Assembly: GCF_023218175.1 (NCBI RefSeq)
Contig: NZ_JALPTH010000036.1
Coordinates: forward strand, 1-60,975
Direction of reading: 5' to 3'
From: Streptomyces lichenis
GTDB taxonomy: Bacteria > Actinomycetota > Actinomycetes > Streptomycetales > Streptomycetaceae
Length of the DNA: 60,975 nucleotides
The notes under the pieces were generated by a model, which worked only from the letters and a program-made list of their open reading frames with translations, was not told where the DNA came from and made no database searches. This document shows positions 1 to 6,952 of this stretch, piece by piece. Position 1 is the first letter of the stretch. Each line of letters starts with the position of its first letter. The position numbers and the translations under genes were made by a program.

Positions 1-10
1 GCGGCTCGTC

Positions 11-16
11 TAGGGT
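11..16 (+). promoter_or_regulatory. -10 box, leaderless promoter of the HAD gene
   Basis: TAGGGT lies 6 nt before the ATG at 23, with no Shine-Dalgarno sequence between. This matches the TANNNT box seen just upstream of leaderless streptomycete genes. The -35 region is outside or at the edge of the window and was not judged. Confidence 0.45.
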
Positions 17-22
17 GCTGAT

Positions 23-670
23 ATGCGCTATGACCTGGTCGTCTTCGACAACGACGGTGTCCTGGTGGACAGCGAGCCCTTGTCCAACCGGATGCTCGCC
101 GCCTATCTGACCGAGCTGGGGCACACCACTACCTACGAGGACTCGTTGCGGGACTACATGGGGTCCGCCATGCACCGCATTCACGACCTGGTGCTGGAGC
201 GCACCGGGCGGCGGTTGCCGGCCGACTTCGACGACACCTTCCACGCCCGGGTCTTCGCCGCGTTCGAGCGGGAGCTGCGGCCGGTGCCGGGGGTGGTGGA
301 CGTACTGGAGAAGCTGACCGCCGACGGGGTGCCGTACTGCGTGGCGTCCTCGGGGAGCCATGAGCGCATCCGGGTGGGGCACCGGGCCACCGGGCTGGAC
401 CGGTGGTTCGGCGAGGGCATCGTCTTCAGCGCGGAGGACGTGGGACGGGGGAAGCCGGCCCCGGACCTCTTCCTGTACGCGGCCGAGCGCATGGGGGTGG
501 CCCCGGAGCGGTGTGCGGTGGTGGAGGACAGCCCGCTCGGCGTCCAGGCCGCGCACGCCGCCGGGATGGATGTGTTCGCGTTCACGGCGATGACCCCGGC
601 GGAGCGACTGCCGGGCGCGGAGGGCTACTTCGGGGACATGGGGGAGCTGGGGAAGCTGCTGCGGGGCTGA
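23..670 (+). CDS. HAD-superfamily phosphatase (beta-phosphoglucomutase-like)
   Basis: A 215-residue cytosolic hydrolase of the haloacid dehalogenase superfamily, expected to remove phosphate from a small molecule, possibly a sugar phosphate. Motif I is FDNDGVLVDSEP, with the nucleophile D9 and acid/base D11. The Ser of motif II is in ASSGS (about residue 110), the Lys of motif III in RGKPAPD (about 150), and the acidic motif IV in VVEDSPLG (about 170). The helical cap inserted after motif I gives the subfamily I size typical of beta-phosphoglucomutase and GPH relatives. The substrate cannot be read from the sequence. The start is supported by a -10-like box 6 nt upstream. It stands just before an MFS transporter on the same strand, but a separate promoter-like box precedes that gene. 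Confidence 0.85.
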   Translation: MRYDLVVFDNDGVLVDSEPLSNRMLAAYLTELGHTTTYEDSLRDYMGSAMHRIHDLVLERTGRRLPADFDDTFHARVFAAFERELRPVPGVVDVLEKLTADGVPYCVASSGSHERIRVGHRATGLDRWFGEGIVFSAEDVGRGKPAPDLFLYAAERMGVAPERCAVVEDSPLGVQAAHAAGMDVFAFTAMTPAERLPGAEGYFGDMGELGKLLRG

Positions 671-708
671 CCCTGCCCGCAGGCTCCCCGGTACGGGGTG
701 GGGCGGCC

Positions 709-714
709 TACGCT
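709..714 (+). promoter_or_regulatory. -10 box, leaderless promoter of the MFS gene
   Basis: TACGCT ends 8 nt before the ATG at 723, and no ribosome binding site is present. It is a plausible vegetative -10 element for a leaderless mRNA; no good -35 was recognised. Confidence 0.4.
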
Positions 715-722
715 GTGCCGCC

Positions 723-1904
723 ATGGACACGACGGTGTTGCGGCGCGGGCGGGGCGCGTTGGGGCTGGCGTTCTGGGTGCAGGGGGTGGCGTTCGCGCTG
801 CTGGTGACCCGTATCCCCGCCGTACAGCAGCGGTATGGGATCTCGGACGGGCTGCTGCCGGTCTTCCTCGCCGCGGTGCCGGTGCTGGCGGGGGTGGGGA
901 GCGTGGCCGCCGGGTGGGCGGTGGAGCGGCGGGCGGCGGAGCCGGGGGCGGTGCTGCGGTGGTCGCAGCCGGTGGTGCTGCTCGCGCTGGCCGGTGTGGC
1001 GGTGGGGGACCGGCTCTGGCAGGCGGCGGTCGCGCTCGGGGTGTTCGGGCTGGCGGTGGGCGCGCTGGACGCGTCCATGAACATGCTCGGCGTCGGCCTC
1101 CAGCGGGCGTACGGGCGCTCCATCATGCTCGGCTTCCACGCGGCGTACAGCCTGGGCGGGATCGTGGGGGCCTCGCTGGCGTACTGGGCGGCCCGGGAGG
1201 GTGTGTCGCTGGGGGGCTCGTATCTGCCGGTGGTGGGAGTGCTGCTGCCGACCGCGCTGGTGGGGAGCCGGTGGTATGTGCGGGACGGGGGGACGGAGAC
1301 GAGGGAGGAAAAAGGCGGCGGGGGGCGGTCGGGGCGGGTGCTGCTGCCGCTGTGCCTGGTGATGGCCGTCGCGTACATCGGGGACTCGACCGTGTCGAAC
1401 TGGAGCGCCGCGTATCTGCACGATGTGCTGGGGGGCTCGGAGGCGTTGGCGACCGTGCCGTACAACGCCTATATGGTGACGACCCTGTTGGGGCGGGGTG
1501 TGGGGGACTGGGCGGTGCGGGGGCTGGGGGCCGTGGCGGTGGTGCGGGGCGGGGCGGTGCTGGCCGCACTCGGGTTCGCGGTGGTGGCCGGGGCTCCGGG
1601 GCCGTGGACGGGAGTGGCCGGATTCACGGTGCTGGGCCTGGGGCTGAGCGTGCTGGTGCCGCAGGTGTTCGCGGCGGCCCGGGGGGACGCGGAGGTGGCC
1701 CGGGTGAACGTCTTCAACTACGTCGGCTTCCTGGTGGGGGCGCCGCTGGTGGGCGCGCTGGGGGAGGTGTGGAGCCACCGGGGGGCGATGCTGGTGCCGA
1801 TGGTGCTGGTGCTGGCGGCGGCAGGGTACGCCCGCGCGTTCGGCGCGGCGGGTGACCGATACGGTGGCGGTCATGAGCGGCCGCGCACTGTTGATGTGGG
1901 ATGA
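723..1904 (+). CDS. MFS transporter
   Basis: A 393-residue polytopic membrane protein with about 12 hydrophobic segments in two halves, separated by a charged loop rich in Glu, Lys and Gly near residues 190-205. The N-terminal half carries an arginine-containing loop of the MFS motif A position (around VERRAAEPGAV). It resembles the FucP/YbjJ-like MFS permeases, but the substrate is unknown. The ATG is 8 nt after a -10-like TACGCT, so the message is probably leaderless. Its 3' end overlaps the start of the acuC-like gene by 32 nt, suggesting joint transcription. A drug-efflux or sugar-uptake role are both possible and cannot be separated here. Confidence 0.85.
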   Translation: MDTTVLRRGRGALGLAFWVQGVAFALLVTRIPAVQQRYGISDGLLPVFLAAVPVLAGVGSVAAGWAVERRAAEPGAVLRWSQPVVLLALAGVAVGDRLWQAAVALGVFGLAVGALDASMNMLGVGLQRAYGRSIMLGFHAAYSLGGIVGASLAYWAAREGVSLGGSYLPVVGVLLPTALVGSRWYVRDGGTETREEKGGGGRSGRVLLPLCLVMAVAYIGDSTVSNWSAAYLHDVLGGSEALATVPYNAYMVTTLLGRGVGDWAVRGLGAVAVVRGGAVLAALGFAVVAGAPGPWTGVAGFTVLGLGLSVLVPQVFAAARGDAEVARVNVFNYVGFLVGAPLVGALGEVWSHRGAMLVPMVLVLAAAGYARAFGAAGDRYGGGHERPRTVDVG

Positions 1905-3048
1905 CGCAGTAACCGGGTACGACTTCGGGCCGAGCCACCCGATGGACCCGGTCCGGCTCGCACTGACCATGGGGTTGGTGCGGGCGTACGAGCTGGACCG
2001 GAAGGTGGACGTGGTGGCCGCGAAGCCGGCCGGGGAGTCCACCCTGCGGCTGGTGCACCGGGCCGACTACGTGGCGGCGGTGCGGGCGGCCTCGGCCGAT
2101 CCGGGCTCGGCGGACCAGGACTACGGGCTGGGCACGCTGGACGATCCGGCGTTCGCCGGGATGCACGAGGCCTCGGCGCTGATCGCCGGGCAGTCGGTGG
2201 GCGCGGCCGAGGCGGTGTGGCGGGGCGAGGCGGCGCACGCGGTGAACTTCGCGGGCGGGCTGCACCACGCCATGCCCGGCTCGGCGGCCGGTTTCTGCGT
2301 CTACAACGACGCCTCGCTGGCGATCGCCCGGCTGCTGGAGCTGGGCGCGGAGCGGGTGGCGTACGTGGATGTGGACGTGCATCACGGGGACGGGGTGCAG
2401 GCGGCGTTCTGGGAGGACCCCCGGGTGCTGACCGTCTCGCTGCACGAGCATCCGCGGACTCTGTTCCCGGGCACCGGCTGGCCGGAGGAGACCGGCGCGG
2501 CGGGGGCGGCCGAGGGCGGCGCGGTGAACGTGGCGCTGCCGCCGGGCACCGGGGACGAGGGCTGGGTGCGGGCGTTCCACGCGGTGGTGCCGGAGCTGCT
2601 GGCGGACTTCCGCCCCCAGGTGCTGGTCACCCAGCACGGGGCGGACACCCACTTCGAGGACCCGCTGGCGCATCTGGCGGTGTCGCTGGACGCCCAGCGG
2701 GCCGTGCAGAGCGCCTGCCACGAGCTGGCGCACGCGTACGCGGACGGGCGCTGGGTGGCGCTGGGCGGCGGCGGTTACGCGGTGGTGGACGTCGTACCGC
2801 GCTCCTGGACCCATCTGGTGGGCATCGCGGCGCACGCCGAGGTGGCGCCGGAGTCGGTGATCCCGTCCTCCTGGCGGGACGAGGTGTACGCGCGGACCCG
2901 GCAGTTGGGGCCGGGGCGGATGACGGACGGGCGGTGGCCCGTTCAGTGGCGGCCCTGGGAGGACGGCTACGACCCGGCGGACCGGCTGGACCAGGCGGTG
3001 CTGGCCGCCCGCCGGGCGGCGTTCCCGCTGCGGGGCCTGCTGCCCTGA
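1873..3048 (+). CDS. acuC: AcuC-family (histone deacetylase-like) acetoin utilisation protein
   Basis: A 391-residue cytosolic zinc-dependent deacylase of the class I HDAC fold. Visible active-site elements are the His pair in GGLHHAMPG (about 131-132), the zinc ligands in DVDVHHGDG (D166, D168 and H170 region), the downstream QHGADTHFEDPL segment and the catalytic-Tyr loop GGGGYAVVD near 305. In Bacillus, AcuC deacetylates acetyl-CoA synthetase; a protein-deacetylase role is inferred here by family only. I chose the ATG at 1873 because homologous sequence begins there; an in-frame GTG at 1852 would add seven residues. Both starts lie inside the 3' end of the MFS gene, so translation is probably coupled. 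Confidence 0.85.
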   Translation: MSGRALLMWDDAVTGYDFGPSHPMDPVRLALTMGLVRAYELDRKVDVVAAKPAGESTLRLVHRADYVAAVRAASADPGSADQDYGLGTLDDPAFAGMHEASALIAGQSVGAAEAVWRGEAAHAVNFAGGLHHAMPGSAAGFCVYNDASLAIARLLELGAERVAYVDVDVHHGDGVQAAFWEDPRVLTVSLHEHPRTLFPGTGWPEETGAAGAAEGGAVNVALPPGTGDEGWVRAFHAVVPELLADFRPQVLVTQHGADTHFEDPLAHLAVSLDAQRAVQSACHELAHAYADGRWVALGGGGYAVVDVVPRSWTHLVGIAAHAEVAPESVIPSSWRDEVYARTRQLGPGRMTDGRWPVQWRPWEDGYDPADRLDQAVLAARRAAFPLRGLLP

Positions 3049-3142
3049 GCCGGTGCCGCGGGTGCTCCGGGGCGTCGCCCGACCGGGGGGTGCGCGGGCC
3101 GTTCCCGGGACCCGGCGGCCCGGGTCGCGGGAGCATCGGCGG

Positions 3143-3958
3143 GTGCTGACCACCGAGGAGTTGCGGGCGCGGCTGCTGGCGGACGGGCTGGCCGGGCGGG
3201 TGTCCGCCACCCGGGCCGGATGCCTGCGCAGCTACCGGCTGTTCGCGGACCGGGACCCCCGGGTGACGCTGGGGCTGGTGCCGGCCGGGCGGTGGGACCG
3301 GGGGGACGTGCTGCGGCTGATGGCCGAGCGGTGCGGGGTGTCGGCCGACCCGGCGTACCGGGAGGGGCCGGAGACCATCGACCCGGAGCGTACGCTCGCC
3401 GCGCTGGAGGCGTTCGCGGTACGGCTGCGGCAGGCGGTCGAGCGTAGGGAGGCGGTGCTGTTCGGCACCGGACACCCGCACCGGTTGCTCCCTTTCTACG
3501 GCGAGCTCGCAGACGCTTTGTCGGCGGCGGGCTGTCCCGTCCTCACCCCCGCGCAGGGGAGATGTGTCGACATAACGACCCGGTTCGGCGTACGCACGCA
3601 CACGCTCGACTACGTACGGGGGGTCGCGCTGGTAAGGGTCGCGGGCGAGGAGCGGACGCGGGGCGCACCCGGGGCGCACAGCCACTCGCCGCTGCCGGTG
3701 CGGGCCGTGCTGGAAGCGGCGGCGGACGCCGGGGGCCGGCTGCCGGAGCTGGTCGTGGGGGACCACGGCTGGGTCTGCGGGGCTGGTCAGCTGGGCATTG
3801 CCGCGATCGGGCTGGCCGACGCGGACGATCCGGCCGTCTTCGTGGCGGAGGCCGAGGGGCGGGTGGCGGTCGCGGTGCCGCTCGACGACGGCATGCCGAC
3901 CGCCGCGTACCGGCCGCCGGCCCGCCGCGTACTCCAACACGCGGGTCTCGCACGGTAA
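3143..3958 (+). CDS. conserved actinobacterial protein, phosphatase-like annotation in relatives
   Basis: A protein of 271 residues if translation starts at the GTG at 3143, which follows a GGGAG sequence; a frame open upstream to 3053 gives only Arg/Gly-rich non-homologous sequence. I recall orthologues beside acuC and bdtA in streptomycetes being labelled phosphatase, but I see no complete phosphatase signature. The motifs GTGHPHRLLPFY (about residue 110) and VGDHGWVCGAGQLG (about 205) look like conserved polar active-site loops. The protein is cytosolic, with no signal peptide or membrane segment. It follows acuC on the same strand and precedes the bdtA promoter. Function is unassigned. 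Confidence 0.7.
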   Translation: MLTTEELRARLLADGLAGRVSATRAGCLRSYRLFADRDPRVTLGLVPAGRWDRGDVLRLMAERCGVSADPAYREGPETIDPERTLAALEAFAVRLRQAVERREAVLFGTGHPHRLLPFYGELADALSAAGCPVLTPAQGRCVDITTRFGVRTHTLDYVRGVALVRVAGEERTRGAPGAHSHSPLPVRAVLEAAADAGGRLPELVVGDHGWVCGAGQLGIAAIGLADADDPAVFVAEAEGRVAVAVPLDDGMPTAAYRPPARRVLQHAGLAR

Positions 3959-4002
3959 ACGGACGATGGCTGCTCCTCTTCCCCACTCGTATCACCCGCC
4001 CC

Positions 4003-4040
4003 TAATCTGGTGAGTGAGCGCACCGCGACGAAGAGTCACC
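4003..4040 (+). promoter_or_regulatory. bdtA promoter with candidate BldD operator
   Basis: TAATCT at 4003-4008 is a good -10 hexamer, placing transcription start near 4015. AGTGA at 4013-4017 and TCACC at 4036-4040 form the inverted AGTGA(n)TCACC arrangement first described for BldD targets. The bottom-strand TCACTCA over 4011-4017 also matches the later BldD half-site. bdtA is a known BldD target in S. coelicolor; binding here is inferred. Confidence 0.5.
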
Positions 4041-4087
4041 GGAAGGGGAAGCCGGTGGGCGGCGCGGGCGGAAGGTGCAGGTGGGTC

Positions 4088-4300
4088 ATGGCTGCTGCTG
4101 GTGAGAGGCCTCTCAACGAGGTCAAGTTCCTGACCGTGGCGGAGGTCGCCTCGGTGATGCGTGTGTCGAAGATGACCGTGTACCGCTTGGTGCACAGCGG
4201 TCATCTGCCGGCGATCCGGGTGGGCAGGTCCTTCCGGGTCCCGGAGCAGGCGGTGCACGAGTACCTCCGCGACTCCTTCGTGGGGGTGGAGAGCGCGTAG
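4088..4300 (+). CDS. bdtA: BdtA-like small excisionase/MerR-type HTH DNA-binding protein
   Basis: A 70-residue DNA-binding protein. A winged helix-turn-helix of the excisionase/BldC type fills residues 13-60: the segment FLTVAEVASVMRVSKMTVYR is the HTH, followed by the wing AIRVGRSFRVPEQAVHEYL. It should bind DNA cooperatively without a separate effector domain. I chose the ATG at 4088 because homology starts there and GGAAGG lies 12 nt upstream. A GTG at 4055 behind a better GGAAGGGGA, or a GTG at 4010, would extend the N-terminus with basic sequence. It precedes the bS22 gene, and this pairing is conserved across actinobacteria including Mycobacterium (Rv0500A/Rv0500B). The name follows the S. 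coelicolor BldD target. Confidence 0.85.
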   Translation: MAAAGERPLNEVKFLTVAEVASVMRVSKMTVYRLVHSGHLPAIRVGRSFRVPEQAVHEYLRDSFVGVESA

Positions 4301-4307
4301 CCGCCGT

Positions 4308-4361
4308 GGTCCCGCGGCCCCTCGGATGACGGGCGGGCCGGGGTCCCGCGGCCCCTCGGAT
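4308..4361. repeat. two 20-bp direct repeats between bdtA and the bS22 gene
   Basis: The sequence ggtcccgcggcccctcggat occurs at 4308-4327 and again, identically, at 4342-4361, so the period is 34 bp. It lies just upstream of the bS22 promoter region. Function unknown. Confidence 0.8.
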
Positions 4362-4456
4362 TACGAGCGTGACGCTCGGGCGGGTACGCTAGGCCGACGT
4401 AGGTCGTGTGGGCCCAGACGCCCCGCACCGAGTAAGAGAAGTGAGCGAGGGTAGTC

Positions 4457-4555
4457 GTGGGCTCTGTTATCAAGAAGCGGCGCAAGCGGATGGCCAAGAA
4501 GAAGCACCGCAAGCTGCTCAAGCGCACCCGTGTGCAGCGTCGCAACAAGAAGTAA
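4457..4555 (+). CDS. ribosomal protein bS22 (AURKAIP1/COX24-domain 32-residue protein)
   Basis: A 32-residue, extremely basic peptide starting with GTG at 4457 and ending at TAA 4553-4555. It begins MGSVIKKRRKRMAKKKHRK, and more than half its residues are Lys or Arg. This is the actinobacterial small-subunit protein bS22 seen in Mycobacterium ribosome structures and the homologue of mitochondrial mS38. A weak GAGGG lies about 10 nt upstream. It sits between the bdtA-like regulator and the epimerase-like gene, as in Mycobacterium (Rv0500A, Rv0500B, Rv0501). It is easily missed because of its length. I am confident of the identity from composition and context; the exact promoter was not resolved. 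Confidence 0.9.
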   Translation: MGSVIKKRRKRMAKKKHRKLLKRTRVQRRNKK

Positions 4556-4718
4556 GCGTCGCGCGCGCGTCATCGCGGCCCTTCCACCCGAGCGGTGGGA
4601 GGGCCGCGCTGCTGTTTCCGGCCCCCGCCTCCGCCAGCGGAGTGCGGCGGTCGTCACAGGCGGCCGGTCACCCGCTACGGTGGCGGCTGGGGCGAGGACC
4701 GAGCGGAAGGCGCTGATC

Positions 4719-5804
4719 GTGGGGAAGGCCGTACTCGTCACGGGCGTGGCCCGGCAGCTCGGCGGCCGGTTCGTCCACCGCGTCCAGCGCGACCCGGACG
4801 TGGACCGGGTCATCGCGGTGGACGCCGAGGCCCCCGGACACGACCTGGGTGAGGCGCTGTTCGTCCGCGCCGACATCCGGCAGCCGACGATAGGGCGGCT
4901 GCTCGCCGAGTACGACGTGGACACCGTGGTCCATCTGGACGTCACCGGCACCCCGCTGGGCGCCGGCGGCCGCACCGCGGTCAAGGAGACCAACGTCATC
5001 GGCACCATGCAGCTGCTCGGTGCCTGCCAGAAGTCGCCCTCGGTGCAGCGGCTGGTGGTGAAGTCCACCACCAGCGTCTACGGCTCCGCCCCGCGCGACC
5101 CGGCGGTCTTCACCGAGGCCACCCCGCCGAAGTCGCTGCCCGGCGGCGGCTTCGCCAAGGACGCCGCCGAGGTCGAGGGCTATGTCCGGGGCTTCGCCCG
5201 GCGGCGGCCCGACGTCGCGGTCTGCGTCCTGCGGTTCGCCAACATCCTGGGGCCCGCCGCGGACACCCCGTTCGCCGAGTACCTCTCCCTGCCGGTGCTG
5301 CCGACGGTGTTCGGCTACGACCCCCGGCTCCAGTTCGTCCACGAGGACGATGTGATCGACGTGCTGCGGATCGCCTCCCGCGAGCCGCGCCGGGCCACCC
5401 TCAACAGCGGCACCTTCAACATCGCCGGGGACGGGGTGCTCACCCTCTCGCAGTGCTCCCGGCGGCTGGGGCGGCCCACGATGCCGGTGCTGCTGCCCGC
5501 GGTCCGCTGGGTCGGCAGCGCCCTGCGCACCGTCGGTGCCACGGACTTCTCCACCGAGCAGATCCGGCTGCTGACGCACGGTCGGGTGGTCAGTACGGTG
5601 CAGATGCGGGAGACGCTCGGGTTCGAACCCGCGTACACGACCGTGGAGGCCTTCGCGGACTTCGCGCGCAGCCGGGGCCGGGGGCTGCTGCCGCCGACCG
5701 TCCTGGGCCGGGCGGTCGACCGGATCGCCGACCGGGTCGCGCAGCCGGGGCCGGGACGGGGAGCGGGCGGCACGGGGGCCACGACCACGCACAGCGGCGG
5801 ATGA
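4719..5804 (+). CDS. atypical NAD-dependent epimerase/dehydratase family protein (extended SDR)
   Basis: A 361-residue Rossmann-fold protein starting at the GTG at 4719, eight nt after GGAAGG. Nucleotide binding is shown by LVTGVARQLGG at residues 6-16 and by the acidic VDRVIAVDAEA after strand 2. The strand-5 Ser region is SVYGSAPR. Where extended SDRs normally have YxxxK, this protein reads GGGFAKDAAEVEGY, so the catalytic Tyr aligns with Phe and the Lys position with Ala. That suggests nucleotide binding without the usual redox chemistry. The orthologous mycobacterial gene is called galE2, but epimerase activity is doubtful on these residues. It is followed 16 nt later by a PlsC-type acyltransferase, a conserved pair. 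Confidence 0.8.
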   Translation: MGKAVLVTGVARQLGGRFVHRVQRDPDVDRVIAVDAEAPGHDLGEALFVRADIRQPTIGRLLAEYDVDTVVHLDVTGTPLGAGGRTAVKETNVIGTMQLLGACQKSPSVQRLVVKSTTSVYGSAPRDPAVFTEATPPKSLPGGGFAKDAAEVEGYVRGFARRRPDVAVCVLRFANILGPAADTPFAEYLSLPVLPTVFGYDPRLQFVHEDDVIDVLRIASREPRRATLNSGTFNIAGDGVLTLSQCSRRLGRPTMPVLLPAVRWVGSALRTVGATDFSTEQIRLLTHGRVVSTVQMRETLGFEPAYTTVEAFADFARSRGRGLLPPTVLGRAVDRIADRVAQPGPGRGAGGTGATTTHSGG

Positions 5805-5820
5805 GGGAGCGCGATTCACG

Positions 5821-6870
5821 ATGGCGGACGCCAAGGTCATTCCGTTCGACGAGGACCGGCCGCGCCCCGGCGGGCAGCGCTCGGCGCGGCGCCGCGGCGG
5901 TCCGGGGCCCGGGCGGCGGCCCGCCGGGGAGCCGGCGGAGCACCCCGCGCCGGTCAGCGCGCTGCCCGGCGCGGAGGTCGGCGACCCCGGTGCCGACTCC
6001 GGTGCCGCGTCCGAGCCGCCCGCCGTCGCGGGGGAGTGGGAGCGCCGGATCGCGGGCGGGCTGGCCTTTCTGCGGCGGCGGATCACCGGCGAGTACGAGG
6101 TGGACGAGTTCGGCTACGACGAGGAGCTGACCGACCAGGTCCTGATGTCGCTGCTGCGGCCGCTGTACGACAGGTACTTCCGGGTCGAGGTGAAGGACAT
6201 CGAGAACATCCCGGCCGAGGGCGGGGCGCTGGTGGTGGCCAACCACTCCGGCACCCTGCCCCTGGACGGGCTGATGCTCCAGGTCGCGGTGCACGACAAC
6301 CATCCGGCCGGGCGCCATCTTCGGCTGCTCGCGGCGGACCTGGTGTTCATGCTGCCGGTCGTCAACGAGCTGGCCCGCAAGGCCGGGCACACCCTGGCCT
6401 GCGCGGAGGACGCGGAGCGGCTGCTGCAGCGCGGTGAGGTCGTCGGGGTGATGCCGGAGGGCTTCAAGGGCATCGGCAAGCCCTTCGGGGAGCGGTACAA
6501 GCTCCAGCGCTTCGGCCGGGGCGGGTTCGTCTCGACGGCGCTGCGCGCGGGGGTGCCGATCGTGCCGTGCTCGATCGTCGGGGCGGAGGAGATCTACCCG
6601 ATGGTCGGCAACGCCCGTACCCTGGCGCGGCTGCTGGGCTTCCCGTACTTCCCGCTCACCCCGACCTTCCCCTGGCTCGGCCCGCTGGGCCTGCTGCCGC
6701 TGCCGACGAAGTGGACGATCCAGTTCGGGGAGCCGATCCCCACGGACGGGTTCTCGCCGGAGGCGGCGGAGGATCCGATGCTGATGTTCAACCTGACCGA
6801 CCAGGTGCGCGAGCAGATCCAGCACACCCTGTACAAGCTGCTGGTGCAGCGGCGGTCGGTCTTCTTCTGA
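5821..6870 (+). CDS. PlsC-type 1-acylglycerol-3-phosphate acyltransferase family protein
   Basis: A 349-residue acyltransferase expected to act on lysophospholipids at the membrane surface. The first ~75 residues are Pro/Arg/Gly-rich and probably disordered. The catalytic block is NHSGTLPLDGLML near residue 141, the substrate-binding block is MPEGFKGIGKP near 215, and the strand GVPIVPCSIVGAEE follows near 245. A hydrophobic Pro/Leu stretch near 275-300 may touch the membrane. The spacing between the active His and Asp is longer than the classical HX4D, as in the Rv0502 subfamily. It follows the SDR gene closely and ends at a strong hairpin. The substrate is unknown. Confidence 0.85.
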   Translation: MADAKVIPFDEDRPRPGGQRSARRRGGPGPGRRPAGEPAEHPAPVSALPGAEVGDPGADSGAASEPPAVAGEWERRIAGGLAFLRRRITGEYEVDEFGYDEELTDQVLMSLLRPLYDRYFRVEVKDIENIPAEGGALVVANHSGTLPLDGLMLQVAVHDNHPAGRHLRLLAADLVFMLPVVNELARKAGHTLACAEDAERLLQRGEVVGVMPEGFKGIGKPFGERYKLQRFGRGGFVSTALRAGVPIVPCSIVGAEEIYPMVGNARTLARLLGFPYFPLTPTFPWLGPLGLLPLPTKWTIQFGEPIPTDGFSPEAAEDPMLMFNLTDQVREQIQHTLYKLLVQRRSVFF

Positions 6871-6891
6871 GCCGGCCGCCGTCTCGGCAAT

Positions 6892-6930
6892 GGCGAGGCC
6901 CCCTTCCGTGACCGGGAAGGGGGCCTCGCC
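6892..6930. terminator. bidirectional hairpin terminator between acyltransferase gene and rsbN
   Basis: A perfect 16-bp stem (6892-6907 with 6915-6930) closes a 7-nt loop. It lies between two convergent genes and can serve both. There is no T-tract, as is common in streptomycetes. Confidence 0.85.
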
Positions 6931-6952
6931 GTGCTCTGCGCGTCGCCGGGGG

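Noticed and set aside
708..3210. Long minus-strand frames opposite the MFS and acuC genes
   Set aside because: His/Pro/Arg-rich products with no motifs, mirroring the third-position bias of the real genes.
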